A stretch of 64,000 bases of DNA from Neoroseomonas marina (lineage in GTDB: Bacteria; Pseudomonadota; Alphaproteobacteria; Acetobacterales; Acetobacteraceae). Positions 1 to 9,969 of the stretch are shown here, piece after piece (the stretch's first letter is position 1; every line of letters starts with the position of its first letter). The translations under genes and the position numbers were made by a program. The stretch spans positions 183,005 through 247,004 of the forward strand of contig NZ_JABBKX010000008.1 in NCBI RefSeq assembly GCF_012927745.1. Direction: 5' to 3'. Below the pieces are notes generated by a model. That model did not search any database and had not been told where the DNA came from. It saw only the letters and a program-made list of their open reading frames with translations.

Positions 1-868
1 AGAGCGGCAGATGCGCGAAGGCGTCGTAGATCATCAGGTGATCCACGTCGGAATGCTTGATGCCGGCCATCTCCATCGCCGTCGGCCCCGCGACGCGGAA
101 CGCCCGGGACGACGTGAAGTCCTGCATCTGGCTGACCATCGTCGTCTCGACGGATTCACCGCTGCCGAGGATGTAGACCGGCTTCTGCGGGAAATCCTTC
201 GCCCGGTCGGCCGAGGTGAGGATCAGCGCGCCGCCGCCATCGGTCACCAGGCAGCACTGCAGCAGCCGGAACGGATAGGCGATCATCTTGCTGTTCAACA
301 CGTCGGCGATCGTGATCGGATCGCGGAAGGCCGCGCGCGGGTTCTTCCCCGCCCATTCGCGCTGCACGACGGCGACCTGCGCCAGATGCTCATGCGTGGT
401 GCCCGTCGCCTTCATGTAGCGCAGCACCGGGATGGGGAAGAGCGTCGGCGGGCCCATCGGGCCGAAGGGCGCCTCGAACTGCCCGTTCAGGCTCTGCGGC
501 TCCGGCGGGCGCGGCGTCGCGTTGATGCGCGACTTGCCGCTCTCGCCATGGGTGATGAGGATCGTCTTGGCATAGCCCGCATGGATGGCCGCCGCGGCGT
601 GCCGGACGTGCAGCATGAAGGAACAGCCGCCGACGCCGGTTCCGTCGACCCATTTCGGCGTGATGCCGAGGTAGTGGGCGATCTGCTGCGGCATCATCGG
701 GCCGACACAGGCCACGCCGTCGATGTCGGACGGCTTCAGCCCCGCATCGGCCATCGCGTTCAGCGCCGCATCGGCGTGCAGCATGATCTGCGCCATCTCG
801 GGCACGGCGCCGATGCGCGTGGATTCGGCCGCGCCGACGATGGCGATCTCGCCTGGCTTGATCGTCAT
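1..868 (-). CDS. Thiolase-family protein (SCP-x/lipid-transfer type), C-terminus beyond window
   Basis: Reading from ATG at 868, the frame stays open to the window edge (289 codons), so only the N-terminal three quarters is present. The protein opens with a thiolase-fold start (EIAIVGAAEST) and has GVGGCSF around residue 82, where the nucleophilic cysteine of the SCP2-thiolase branch lies. It lacks the longer motif of classical acetyl-CoA acetyltransferases. Such proteins act on acyl-CoA thioesters; the substrate cannot be read here. It follows the DUF35 gene by 4 nt with GGGAG just upstream, so the two are co-translated. The active-site histidine and second cysteine would lie in the missing part. 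Family assignment is firm, specificity unknown. Confidence 0.85.
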   Translation of the reverse strand, partial: MTIKPGEIAIVGAAESTRIGAVPEMAQIMLHADAALNAMADAGLKPSDIDGVACVGPMMPQQIAHYLGITPKWVDGTGVGGCSFMLHVRHAAAAIHAGYAKTILITHGESGKSRINATPRPPEPQSLNGQFEAPFGPMGPPTLFPIPVLRYMKATGTTHEHLAQVAVVQREWAGKNPRAAFRDPITIADVLNSKMIAYPFRLLQCCLVTDGGGALILTSADRAKDFPQKPVYILGSGESVETTMVSQMQDFTSSRAFRVAGPTAMEMAGIKHSDVDHLMIYDAFAHLPL

Positions 869-872
869 GGCG

Positions 873-1289
873 TCAGGCTCCCTTCGCGGGACGGAAGAGG
901 GCGAGGGTGATGTCGTCGTCCATCGGCGTGAAGGCGACCTCGAGCGGCATGTCGAGCACCAGCGCCTCGGGCGTCTGCGGGCAGTCGATGATGTTGGTCA
1001 TCATGCGCGGCCCTTCCTCGAGCTCCACGACCGCGATCGCGTAGGGCGGCTTGAAGCCCGGCACGGGACGGTGGTGGATGACGTAGGAATGCAGTGTCGC
1101 GCGGCCCGAGGCCTCGAATACTTCCACGTTGCGCGTGCCGGTGTAGGGGCTGAAGGGACGGGGCGGGAAATAGGCCTTGCCCGTGTCGCCGCAGCGCTGC
1201 AGCAGCAGCTTTCCGTTCTTGGTCCCTTCCCAGAAATGCTTCGTTTCGGGCGTGGGCTCCGGCCGCGGGCGGCCTGGTTCGAGAGCCAT
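873..1289 (-). CDS. DUF35 OB-fold protein, thiolase partner, with degenerate zinc ribbon
   Basis: 138 residues. The N-terminus matches the rubredoxin-like ribbon that precedes the OB fold (FWEGTKNGKLLLQRC, then PPRPFSP). The second half carries OB-fold strands such as YAIAVVELEEG. DUF35 proteins bind thiolases and are thought to help acyl-CoA handling; here the thiolase follows by 4 nt, supporting that pairing. Of the four cysteines usual for the ribbon only C33 is present, so zinc binding is probably lost. AGGAGG lies about 10 nt before the ATG. Function beyond partnership is inferred. Confidence 0.85.
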   Translation of the reverse strand: MALEPGRPRPEPTPETKHFWEGTKNGKLLLQRCGDTGKAYFPPRPFSPYTGTRNVEVFEASGRATLHSYVIHHRPVPGFKPPYAIAVVELEEGPRMMTNIIDCPQTPEALVLDMPLEVAFTPMDDDITLALFRPAKGA

Positions 1290-1367
1290 TTCGGCGCTTC
1301 CTCCTTACATGCGTGAAGCCATGTTCACCCGAGCCCGCCCGCGGGGAAAGGGGGGGATGGCAGGACG

Positions 1368-1396
1368 TTGACCGATCCCGGCACCAGGCACAGATT
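1368..1396 (+). promoter_or_regulatory. Candidate promoter of the thiC leader
   Basis: TTGACC at 1368-1373, a 17-bp spacer, and a weak -10 CAGATT at 1391-1396. The predicted start near 1402-1403 coincides with the first paired base of the riboswitch aptamer, which is the main reason to believe it. The -10 matches consensus at only three positions. Confidence 0.45.
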
Positions 1397-1401
1397 GGAT
1401 G

Positions 1402-3391
<1,990 letters not shown>

Positions 3392-3406
3392 ACGTGATGC
3401 GAGAGG

Positions 3407-3520
3407 GGCGCCGCCCCTCTCGCGCTCTCCCCGCCAAAGGCCGAAAGGCCTTTGGGAACCGTCACCTGGCATTGATTTCCAAGGGCCCTTCGGCCTTGGC
3501 GGGCCCCGGGCGGAGCCCCG
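3407..3520. repeat. Compound intergenic hairpin repeat, two facing copies
   Basis: Between thiC and the convergent glycosyltransferase lie two head-to-head copies of one element. The left copy has a GC-rich inverted repeat (GGGGCGCCGCCCC), then CCGCC and a perfect hairpin at 3434-3455 with 9-bp arms CCAAAGGCC/GGCCTTTGG and loop GAAA. The right copy is inverted: CCAAGGGCC-CTTC-GGCCTTGG at 3479-3499, then GGCGGG and GGGCGGAGCCCC. The same hairpin recurs at 63911-63932. It probably terminates transcription from both sides. Confidence 0.7.
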
Positions 3521-4390
3521 TCAGAGCTCCAGGATCCGCTCCGGCGCAGCCTTGCCGCGCATCAGGTCCCACAGCCCGATCATGTTGCCCTGGAATCGCC
3601 CCCAGCGATCCGCCCAGGGTTCCGGCTTCAGCGAACGCACCAGGTTCGCCAGGCAGTGCCGTGCCGCGCTGGGAATGGCGTGGTTCCAGGGGAAGGTCCC
3701 CTTCCGCGCCAGGTAGACCGGATTCACCACCTGCGAGTAGCCGAGCCGCAACTGCTTCACCCGCCCGGACTTCGACCCCAGATGCACGCCGCGCGCACCG
3801 GCGAGGCGCATGATCGTCCCGTGTTCCCCGAGGCGGCGCGTGACGTCGATGTCCTCGTACCAGGCATAGAGCGGCAGGCGCTCGTCGACGCGGATGCCGT
3901 GCGCGCGCACCACCGACATGCGGAAGGCCATGTTGCAGCCATAGCCATTGAAGTGCGGCGCCATGGCCGAGGGATCGGCCGGCGGCACGTCGGCGGCGAG
4001 CAGCGCCGCGCCTTCCTCGAGCGTGTAGCCGGGCGCGTTGGCACCGTCCGCGACCACCGTCCCGGTCGCGACCACCATGTCCGGATGCGCGGCGAAGGCG
4101 GCCTCGGTCACCGCCAGGTAGTCCGGCGCGCAGAGGAAGTCGTCGTCGAGGAACAGCACCACGTCGCAGTCGCCCACCGCCTCGAGGATGGCGTTGCGCT
4201 GCCGTGGTAGGCCGGCCGGGGCGGTGATGAACTCGACGCCGGGAATGACCTCGCAGCCGGCCACATCCTCGGGCGTGACATGGCAGACGATCGTCCGGTC
4301 GGCCCGGCGCGTCTGGCGATCCAGGTCGCGCAGGACCCCCGCGAGGATCGCAGGGCGCCCTCGCGTCGCAATGCCGATGGCGATACGCAT
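3521..4390 (-). CDS. Family 2 glycosyltransferase
   Basis: 289 residues, a single GT-A domain. The start (MRIAIGIATRGRP) is the nucleotide-binding first strand of GT2 enzymes, and VVLFLDDDF near residue 80 supplies the aspartates that hold the metal and nucleotide-sugar. A later DVTRRLGEHG-type segment matches the usual acceptor-side ED motif region. There is no membrane segment, so it should act in the cytoplasm on a lipid-linked acceptor. Its ATG overlaps the stop of the upstream GT2 gene by one base (TGATG), placing it last in the minus-strand glycan operon. Sugar and linkage cannot be deduced. Confidence 0.85.
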   Translation of the reverse strand: MRIAIGIATRGRPAILAGVLRDLDRQTRRADRTIVCHVTPEDVAGCEVIPGVEFITAPAGLPRQRNAILEAVGDCDVVLFLDDDFLCAPDYLAVTEAAFAAHPDMVVATGTVVADGANAPGYTLEEGAALLAADVPPADPSAMAPHFNGYGCNMAFRMSVVRAHGIRVDERLPLYAWYEDIDVTRRLGEHGTIMRLAGARGVHLGSKSGRVKQLRLGYSQVVNPVYLARKGTFPWNHAIPSAARHCLANLVRSLKPEPWADRWGRFQGNMIGLWDLMRGKAAPERILEL

Positions 4391-5265
4391 CAGGCGAATT
4401 CGGTGAGCGGCGCCAGGCTCGGGGGACGACGGGCTTCGGCGGCGAGAGCGCCGGCGACCCGGCCGCGCCAGGTCATGAAGTAGTAGGCCGCATCATGCAG
4501 CCGCAGCCGCAGCAGGCTGAGCGCCACGCCGCCGAGCGGCCGCACCAGGAAGGCGACCCAGGTCGAGGCCGGCGCGCTGTGCCGGCGCAGGGCGAAACCC
4601 AGGCCCCGGCCATACCGCTCGGCGCGGGTCACCGCGACGTCGGTCAGGCGCTTGTCGGGGTGGATGATGCGCAGTTCCGCGTCGTAGCGCGCCTCGAGCC
4701 CCCGGGCGATGGCCCGGCAGACGAGGTCGTTGCCCTCGGCCGAGCCAAAGACGGTACCCGGGCCCATCCGCTCGTCGAAGCCGCCGAGGTCGAGCGCGAC
4801 GCTGCGCGGCAGGAACAGGTTGAACTCGATGACGCTGGTCCAGACGTTGCCGAGGTCGATCGCCCCGCCTTCCTCGCGCCAACGGCCGGAACCCAGGCCG
4901 CCCGCCGGGGAGGCCGCGGGGCCCGTCAGCACGCCGAGGGCAGGGTTCGCCCGGAAGGCGGCGTCGACACGGTCGAGCACGCCGGCGGGGTAGACGCAGT
5001 CGTCATCGGGGAAGGCCACGATCTCGCCGCGCGCGTGGCGAAGGCCGAGATTGCGCGCGTGGTTCGCATTGCGCACCGAGGAGCGGAAGCGACGGAGGTC
5101 GACGCGATGGCCGTAGGCGGCCTCGACGGCCGCCAGGCGGTCATCCTCGTTCTGATCGACGATGATCACCTCGTAGTCGAACCGCCCCTGTGCCAGCAGG
5201 CTGTCGAGCAGTTCGGCAATTTCCCTGTCGCGGCCCAGCGTCGCAACGACGAGCGAGAACTTCAT
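4390..5265 (-). CDS. Family 2 glycosyltransferase
   Basis: 291 residues. MKFSLVVATLGRDREI and YEVIIVDQNEDD are the classic opening of a GT2 GT-A fold; NLGLRHARGEIVAFPDDDC carries the DDD nucleotide-sugar motif near residue 90. It differs from its neighbour in having a longer C-terminal region with a short hydrophobic stretch (WVAFLVRPLGGVALSLLRL) that may lie on the membrane. Start overlaps the previous gene by 4 nt (ATGA), so translation is coupled. Likely one step in building the lipid-linked oligosaccharide made by this locus; substrate unknown. Confidence 0.85.
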   Translation of the reverse strand: MKFSLVVATLGRDREIAELLDSLLAQGRFDYEVIIVDQNEDDRLAAVEAAYGHRVDLRRFRSSVRNANHARNLGLRHARGEIVAFPDDDCVYPAGVLDRVDAAFRANPALGVLTGPAASPAGGLGSGRWREEGGAIDLGNVWTSVIEFNLFLPRSVALDLGGFDERMGPGTVFGSAEGNDLVCRAIARGLEARYDAELRIIHPDKRLTDVAVTRAERYGRGLGFALRRHSAPASTWVAFLVRPLGGVALSLLRLRLHDAAYYFMTWRGRVAGALAAEARRPPSLAPLTEFA

Positions 5266-6386
5266 CGGGACTGTCCCTCGAGCGCTTCCTGCACGACGCG
5301 GCGCATCGCACTCCGGAATGCTTCAGGACCGAACCTTTCCGCATGGCTGCGGCAATCTTGTGGCAGGAAGGCGACGGTCTCGAAGCGTTCCACCGCGACA
5401 ATGATGGCCTCGGCGGTCTGCTCGGCGAAGAACAGGCCCGTGGGGCGCTCGGCCGGCGGCGGGACCACGATGTCGCGCGCGCCCCCCTTGCCGAAGGCGA
5501 TGACCGGGGTGCCGCAGGCCTGCGCCTCGACGGTCGCGATGCCGAAATCCTCCTCGGCGGCGAAGACGCAGGCGCGCGCGCCCTGGGTCAGGCGGACCAG
5601 CTCCTCGGTCCCGACCCGCCCGCGGAGCTCCACATTCGGCGCGCCGGCGGCGGCCTCCCGCACCTTCGGCGCGTTCGGCCCGTCGCCCACCACCACCAGG
5701 CGGCGGCCGGGCATGCGGCGGAACGCCTCGGCGATCAGCTCGATCCGCTTGTAGGGAACCATGCGGGAGGCGACGAGGAAGTAGTCCTCCTTCTCGGCCC
5801 GCAGGGCGAAGCGCTGCACGTCGACCGGCGGGTGCACGACGATGCTCTCGCGCCGCCAGGCCTTGCGGATCCGTTCCCCGATATAGGTGGAATTTGCCAC
5901 CACCACGTCCGGGTTGAGCGCGCTGGCGCGGTCCCACAGCCGCATCTTGTGCAGCAGGTTGCGCGTGTAGAGGCCCTTCAGCCCGCGTTCCATGCCGGCT
6001 TCGCGCAGGTACTGGTGTTGCAGGTCCCAGGCATAGCGCATCGGGCTGTGCACGTAGGAGACATGCAGCTGCCCCGGCCCGGTCAGCACCCCCTTCGCCA
6101 CGGCGTGGGAGGAGGAGAGCACCAGGTCGTAGCCCGACAGGTCCAGCTGCTCGATCGCCACCGGCATCAGGCCGAGGAATTTGCGGAAATGCTTCCGCGC
6201 CAGCGGCAGGCGCTGGATGAAGGTGGTCGTCACCGGCTTGCCGCGCAGGAAGCCGCGTTCCGCCTCGGGCAGGAAGTCGCACACAGCGAAGAGGTCGGCC
6301 TCCGGCCACTCGGCGATCAGCTGCTCGAGGACACGCTCGGACCCCGCATAGGTGTCGAGCCATTCGTGGACGATGGCGACCTTCAT
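5262..6386 (-). CDS. Family 4 glycosyltransferase (WbaZ-like)
   Basis: 374 residues with two Rossmann domains (GT-B). It opens MKVAIVHEWLDTYAGSE, the glycine-rich acceptor loop, and the C-terminal half has NDP-sugar binding elements, with the EX7E motif in EEDFGIATVEA. The sequence SYVHSPMRYAWDLQHQYL resembles the WbaZ-type mannosyltransferase subgroup of GT4; that subgroup call is a resemblance only. I start at ATG 6386 and not at upstream in-frame codons because it overlaps the previous gene by ATGA, as for the rest of the operon. Probably cytoplasmic at the inner membrane. Confidence 0.85.
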   Translation of the reverse strand: MKVAIVHEWLDTYAGSERVLEQLIAEWPEADLFAVCDFLPEAERGFLRGKPVTTTFIQRLPLARKHFRKFLGLMPVAIEQLDLSGYDLVLSSSHAVAKGVLTGPGQLHVSYVHSPMRYAWDLQHQYLREAGMERGLKGLYTRNLLHKMRLWDRASALNPDVVVANSTYIGERIRKAWRRESIVVHPPVDVQRFALRAEKEDYFLVASRMVPYKRIELIAEAFRRMPGRRLVVVGDGPNAPKVREAAAGAPNVELRGRVGTEELVRLTQGARACVFAAEEDFGIATVEAQACGTPVIAFGKGGARDIVVPPPAERPTGLFFAEQTAEAIIVAVERFETVAFLPQDCRSHAERFGPEAFRSAMRRVVQEALEGQSR

Positions 6387-7459
6387 CGGAAGCGTTCCTG
6401 CACCAGCGCGAGCAGCCGCCGTGCCGCCGCGTCCCAGGTGAAGCCCGCGCCGCGGGCGATCCCCGCCGCGCGCAGATGCGCCTGCAGCCCCTCGTCGGCC
6501 ACCAGGCGCCCGACCGCGTCCTGCAGCGACGCCGGCTGCGCCGCGTCGAACCACAGGGCCGCATCGGCGCAGACCTCCGGCACCGCACCGGCCCGCGCGG
6601 CGATGACGGGGCAGCCGCAGATCATGGCCTCGAGCGGCGGCAGGCCGAAGCCCTCGTAGCGGGAGGGGAAGATCAGGCAGAGGGCGTTCTCGTACAGCGT
6701 GCGCAACTCGGCATCCGAGACGCGGCCGAGCACGCGTGCCGCCTCCGCCGCGACGCCGCCGCCGGTGCGGAACACCGTCGGATCCGCCGCCCCGGCCACC
6801 GCGAGGGTGAGCCCGTGAGCGCCGAGGGTCGCGGCCGCGGCCGTCAGCGCCGCGAGGTTCTTGTGCGCGGCCGGATTCCCGACGACCAGGGCGAAGCGCC
6901 CAGTCGCGAGTCCATGCTTCGCCAGCACCGCGCCATCGGCCGGGACGCGCAGGATATGCTCGCCGCCTTCCGGCAGGACCCCGATCGAGGCGGCCTCGAT
7001 GCCGAGCGCCGCAGCGATGCGCCCGCGGGAGAACTCCGAGACGGTCAGGATCTGGGCGCCACGCCGCGCCAGCCGCGTCTGCAGCAGCCGGTACCAGGTG
7101 CGGAAGGCGAAGGAATAGGACTCCGGCGTGTCGAAGGCGCCGGCATCGTGGATCACCACCGCCTGCCGTCCGCCCGCCATCAGCGGCGCGGTGTTGCCGA
7201 GGTTGACCAGGACCTCGCCTTTCAAGGCCCGCGGCAGGTCGAGCTGTTCCCAGGCCTGCCCGCCGCGGGAGCCGACCGCCTCGGCGCGCAGGTGCCGCAG
7301 CCCGGCATCGCGCGCGCCGGCGGGATGCAGGACGCGCACCGCCGGCCATTCCCCGGTCGCCGCCAGCGCATCCGCCGCGGCGACGATCTCGGTCGCGAAG
7401 CGCTGCACCCCGGTCATGCCCTGGGTCAGGAACCGGCCATTCAGGGCGATGCCGGTCAT
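6383..7459 (-). CDS. Family 4 glycosyltransferase
   Basis: 358 residues, GT-B fold. MTGIALNGRFLTQGMTGVQRFA is typical of the GT4 branch found in capsule and O-antigen loci. VSEFSRGRIA marks the domain boundary, and PSRYEGFGLPPLEAM contains the EX7E catalytic and nucleotide-binding motif. It overlaps both neighbours by 4 nt (ATGA), so it is translationally coupled with the flippase upstream and the other GT4 downstream. It should add one sugar to the undecaprenyl-linked repeat unit. Donor and acceptor cannot be told from sequence. Confidence 0.87.
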   Translation of the reverse strand: MTGIALNGRFLTQGMTGVQRFATEIVAAADALAATGEWPAVRVLHPAGARDAGLRHLRAEAVGSRGGQAWEQLDLPRALKGEVLVNLGNTAPLMAGGRQAVVIHDAGAFDTPESYSFAFRTWYRLLQTRLARRGAQILTVSEFSRGRIAAALGIEAASIGVLPEGGEHILRVPADGAVLAKHGLATGRFALVVGNPAAHKNLAALTAAAATLGAHGLTLAVAGAADPTVFRTGGGVAAEAARVLGRVSDAELRTLYENALCLIFPSRYEGFGLPPLEAMICGCPVIAARAGAVPEVCADAALWFDAAQPASLQDAVGRLVADEGLQAHLRAAGIARGAGFTWDAAARRLLALVQERFR

Positions 7460-8967
7460 ACGGTTCCCCGTCGGATCAGTCGCATGAGGCGGGCCTTATC
7501 CTCGGCGGGCGCAACACGCCAGCCGAGCCAGCCGGCGACGCCAAGCGTCACCGCGCCCACCGCGGCCGAGGCGACGAAGCCCGGCATCGGGATCATCAGC
7601 GCGAAGCCCAGCGCGGCCGCCGCGAGGGGCGGCCGCAGGGCCCGGCCCGTCTCGCTGCCCGCGGGGTAGTAGCGCGCCACGAGGACGAAGCGTCCGAAGC
7701 AGTCCGCCGCCGCCCGCAACGCCCAGGCGATGGCGGCACCCTCGATCCCGATCAGCAGCAGCAGCCCCGCGCCGAGCGGCAGGAACACCGCAGCCTGCGC
7801 CAGGGAGAAGGTCGCGGTGACGTTCGGCCGGCCGATCGCCTCCAGCAAGGTGCCCGGCACGAAGGCCACGCAGGAAAAGAAGATCCCCGCCCCGAGGATG
7901 CGCAGGACCATGCCGCTGCCATCGGCAAAGGTCGTGCCAAGCCAGAGCCACAGCAGCGTCCACGCCAGCGCGACGATCCCGAGGCAGGCGGGCAGCGCCA
8001 GGCCCGCCACCATCAGCGCCCCGCGCCGCAGCAGCAGCGCGGTCCGCTCAGGTGCGGTGCGGTAGGCCGAGGCGATCGCCGGCAGCAATGTCTGCGCCAC
8101 CGCGACCGGCAGGATCCACATCCGCATCACGAGGTCGAGCGGCGTCGCATAGAAGGCCACGGCGGTCAGGCCGATCAGCGATCCGATGAGGAACCGGTCG
8201 GCATAGAGCAGCACCTGGGTCAACGCGCCCGAAAGGCTCATCCACCCGCCCTGGCGCAGCAGCGGCCGGAGCAGGCCGAAGCCTGGCCGGTTCAGCCCGA
8301 GCCCCGGCACGTCCTTCCAGGCCAGCGCCGCATAGGCGAGGCCGCTCGCCAGCCGCACCAGCACCAGGGACAGGATCGCCGCCGACAGGCTGTCCCACAC
8401 CAGCAGCGCGATCACCGGTCCCAGCGCATAGAAGATGCTGACCGGCATGTTCACGAGGTTCGCGACGCGGAAGCGCTGCCAGGCGGCGAGCACCCCCCAC
8501 AGCGCCGCGTTCAGCACCACCAGCGGCGCGGCGAGGGCGAGCACGCGGAAGGCGGAGATCGCCTCGGCCTGCAGCGATTCCGGCACCAGCAGCACGCGCC
8601 CGACCAGCATCGGCATCAGCGTCCAGGCGATCGCGGCCATCACCGCCGAGAGGCCGAGCAGCCCATAGATGGTCGCGCCGATGAGGGAAGGGGTGTCGCT
8701 GAGGCGCCCTTCGCCGATGCGTTCGGAGACCGCCCGGGTCAGCGCCATGCCGAGGCCGAGGTCGAACACCCCGAAGATGCCGACCATCGCGAGCGCGAGG
8801 GTGAAGAGGCCCCACCGCTCGGTTCCGAGCAGATGGACCAGCATCGGCGTCAGGACCAGCGCGACCATCAGGGGGACCGCGCGGCCCAGCGCGTTCCACA
8901 GGACCCCTGAAACGAGCCGGCGTCCGCCGGCCCGGTCTTCCGGGCCCTCGGACGCCGTGCCTGTCAT
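7456..8967 (-). CDS. Wzx-type polysaccharide flippase
   Basis: 503 residues, almost entirely hydrophobic, with about 12-14 predicted membrane helices and short charged loops. The start GVLWNALGRAVPLMVALVLTPMLVHLLG and the FGVFDLGLGMALTRAVSE motif are typical of the MATE-like polysaccharide transporter superfamily (Wzx/RfbX). It would flip undecaprenyl-PP-linked repeat units across the inner membrane. It lies between the initiating transferase (28 nt upstream) and the GT4 gene it overlaps by ATGA. No Wzy polymerase or Wzz chain-length protein is in the window, so the chain system is incomplete here. Confidence 0.85.
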   Translation of the reverse strand: MTGTASEGPEDRAGGRRLVSGVLWNALGRAVPLMVALVLTPMLVHLLGTERWGLFTLALAMVGIFGVFDLGLGMALTRAVSERIGEGRLSDTPSLIGATIYGLLGLSAVMAAIAWTLMPMLVGRVLLVPESLQAEAISAFRVLALAAPLVVLNAALWGVLAAWQRFRVANLVNMPVSIFYALGPVIALLVWDSLSAAILSLVLVRLASGLAYAALAWKDVPGLGLNRPGFGLLRPLLRQGGWMSLSGALTQVLLYADRFLIGSLIGLTAVAFYATPLDLVMRMWILPVAVAQTLLPAIASAYRTAPERTALLLRRGALMVAGLALPACLGIVALAWTLLWLWLGTTFADGSGMVLRILGAGIFFSCVAFVPGTLLEAIGRPNVTATFSLAQAAVFLPLGAGLLLLIGIEGAAIAWALRAAADCFGRFVLVARYYPAGSETGRALRPPLAAAALGFALMIPMPGFVASAAVGAVTLGVAGWLGWRVAPAEDKARLMRLIRRGTV

Positions 8968-8995
8968 GGTATGAATGCCTTGGGGATCCCGCGGT

Positions 8996-9697
8996 TCAGT
9001 GCGCGCCGCGGCGGGACAGCACCGCCGCCGGGGTCTTCAGCAGGATCCGGATGTCCGCCAGCAGCGAGGCCTGCGAGACATAGGCGACATCGAGCGCGAC
9101 GCGCTGGTCGTAGGAGGTCTCGGACCGGCCGCTGACCTGCCACAGGCCGGTGATGCCCGGGCGGACCATCAGGTAATGCGCGGCAGCGGCGCCGTAGTAG
9201 CTGTCGAGCTCGGACTGCGTCACCGGGCGCGGGCCGACGATGCTCATCTCGCCCTTGAGGACGTTGATCAGCTGCGGCAGCTCGTCGAGCGAGGTGGCGC
9301 GGAGGAAGCGGCCGACGCGGGTGATGCGCGGGTCGTTCTTCAGCTTGCGGGTCGCGTCCCATTCCGCGCGGGCGGCGGGATCGCTGGCGAGCAGCGCCTC
9401 GAGCCGCGCCTGGCTGTCGATCACCATGGAGCGGAACTTGAGGCAGCCGAAGATCTTCCCGCCGCGGCCGACGCGCGGATGCGCATAGAAGGCCGGGCCG
9501 CCATCGGCACGCACCAGCGCGCCCACGATCAGGAAGAAGGGCAGGGCCGCCAGCAGGGCCGCGCCGGCGATGGCGATGTCCATCGCACGCTTCGCCACCG
9601 GCAGCAGCCAGGCGGCGCGATCGCGGACGGAAGCGCCATGGACGGCGCCCGCAGGGGCACCATGGGGGGGAAGAGGGCCAACCGGAACGCTGGACAT
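8996..9697 (-). CDS. Initiating sugar-phosphate transferase
   Basis: 233 residues from ATG 9697. One N-terminal membrane helix (MDIAIAGAALLAALPFFLIVGALV) precedes the cytosolic catalytic domain of the polyprenyl-phosphate hexose-1-phosphate transferases, with KFRSMV, DPRITRVGRFLRATSLDELPQ and MSIVGPRPV, followed by RPGITGLWQVSGR. It loads the first sugar-1-phosphate on undecaprenyl phosphate. It lacks the long N-terminal membrane domain of WcaJ/WbaP, so it is the short form. Earlier in-frame starts would add an arginine-rich non-homologous tail. It is the first gene of the minus-strand glycan operon, divergent from the DUF6311 gene. Confidence 0.9.
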   Translation of the reverse strand: MSSVPVGPLPPHGAPAGAVHGASVRDRAAWLLPVAKRAMDIAIAGAALLAALPFFLIVGALVRADGGPAFYAHPRVGRGGKIFGCLKFRSMVIDSQARLEALLASDPAARAEWDATRKLKNDPRITRVGRFLRATSLDELPQLINVLKGEMSIVGPRPVTQSELDSYYGAAAAHYLMVRPGITGLWQVSGRSETSYDQRVALDVAYVSQASLLADIRILLKTPAAVLSRRGAH

Positions 9698-9969
9698 GAG
9701 CGACAACGGCCTTCTGGACTGGACCACCGCCAGCGGGGGCTGGCGACGGCCAAAGGGGGTTTCCGGTCCGGCTGCTACCGCCGCAATGGCGGGGGGAGGC
9801 ACACCGAACCTTGCTTGACCCGGAAGATGACCCTTGGCGCTGACCGATTTGGGACGTGCTTGCGGCATGATTGTGGCGGCGCAGCAGACCCCAGCAGAAT
9901 CTTCATTCGTGCCGGATCGCTTGCGGCGGCCCGTCCCGGGCCCTAGAGCCGCGGTGGCCCCGGAGCGGA
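9698..9969. other. Divergent intergenic region (272 bp)
   Basis: This separates the head of the glycan operon on the minus strand from the DUF6311 gene on the plus strand and must hold both promoters. I see CTTGAC at about 9815-9820 but no convincing -10 partner on either strand, and no clear palindrome. No coding frame with a ribosome site is evident. Confidence 0.4.

Noticed and set aside
5262..7349. Apparent 695-codon glycosyltransferase
   Set aside because: The first 320 codons are another frame of the upstream GT4 gene; the true start is ATG 6386 in an ATGA overlap.
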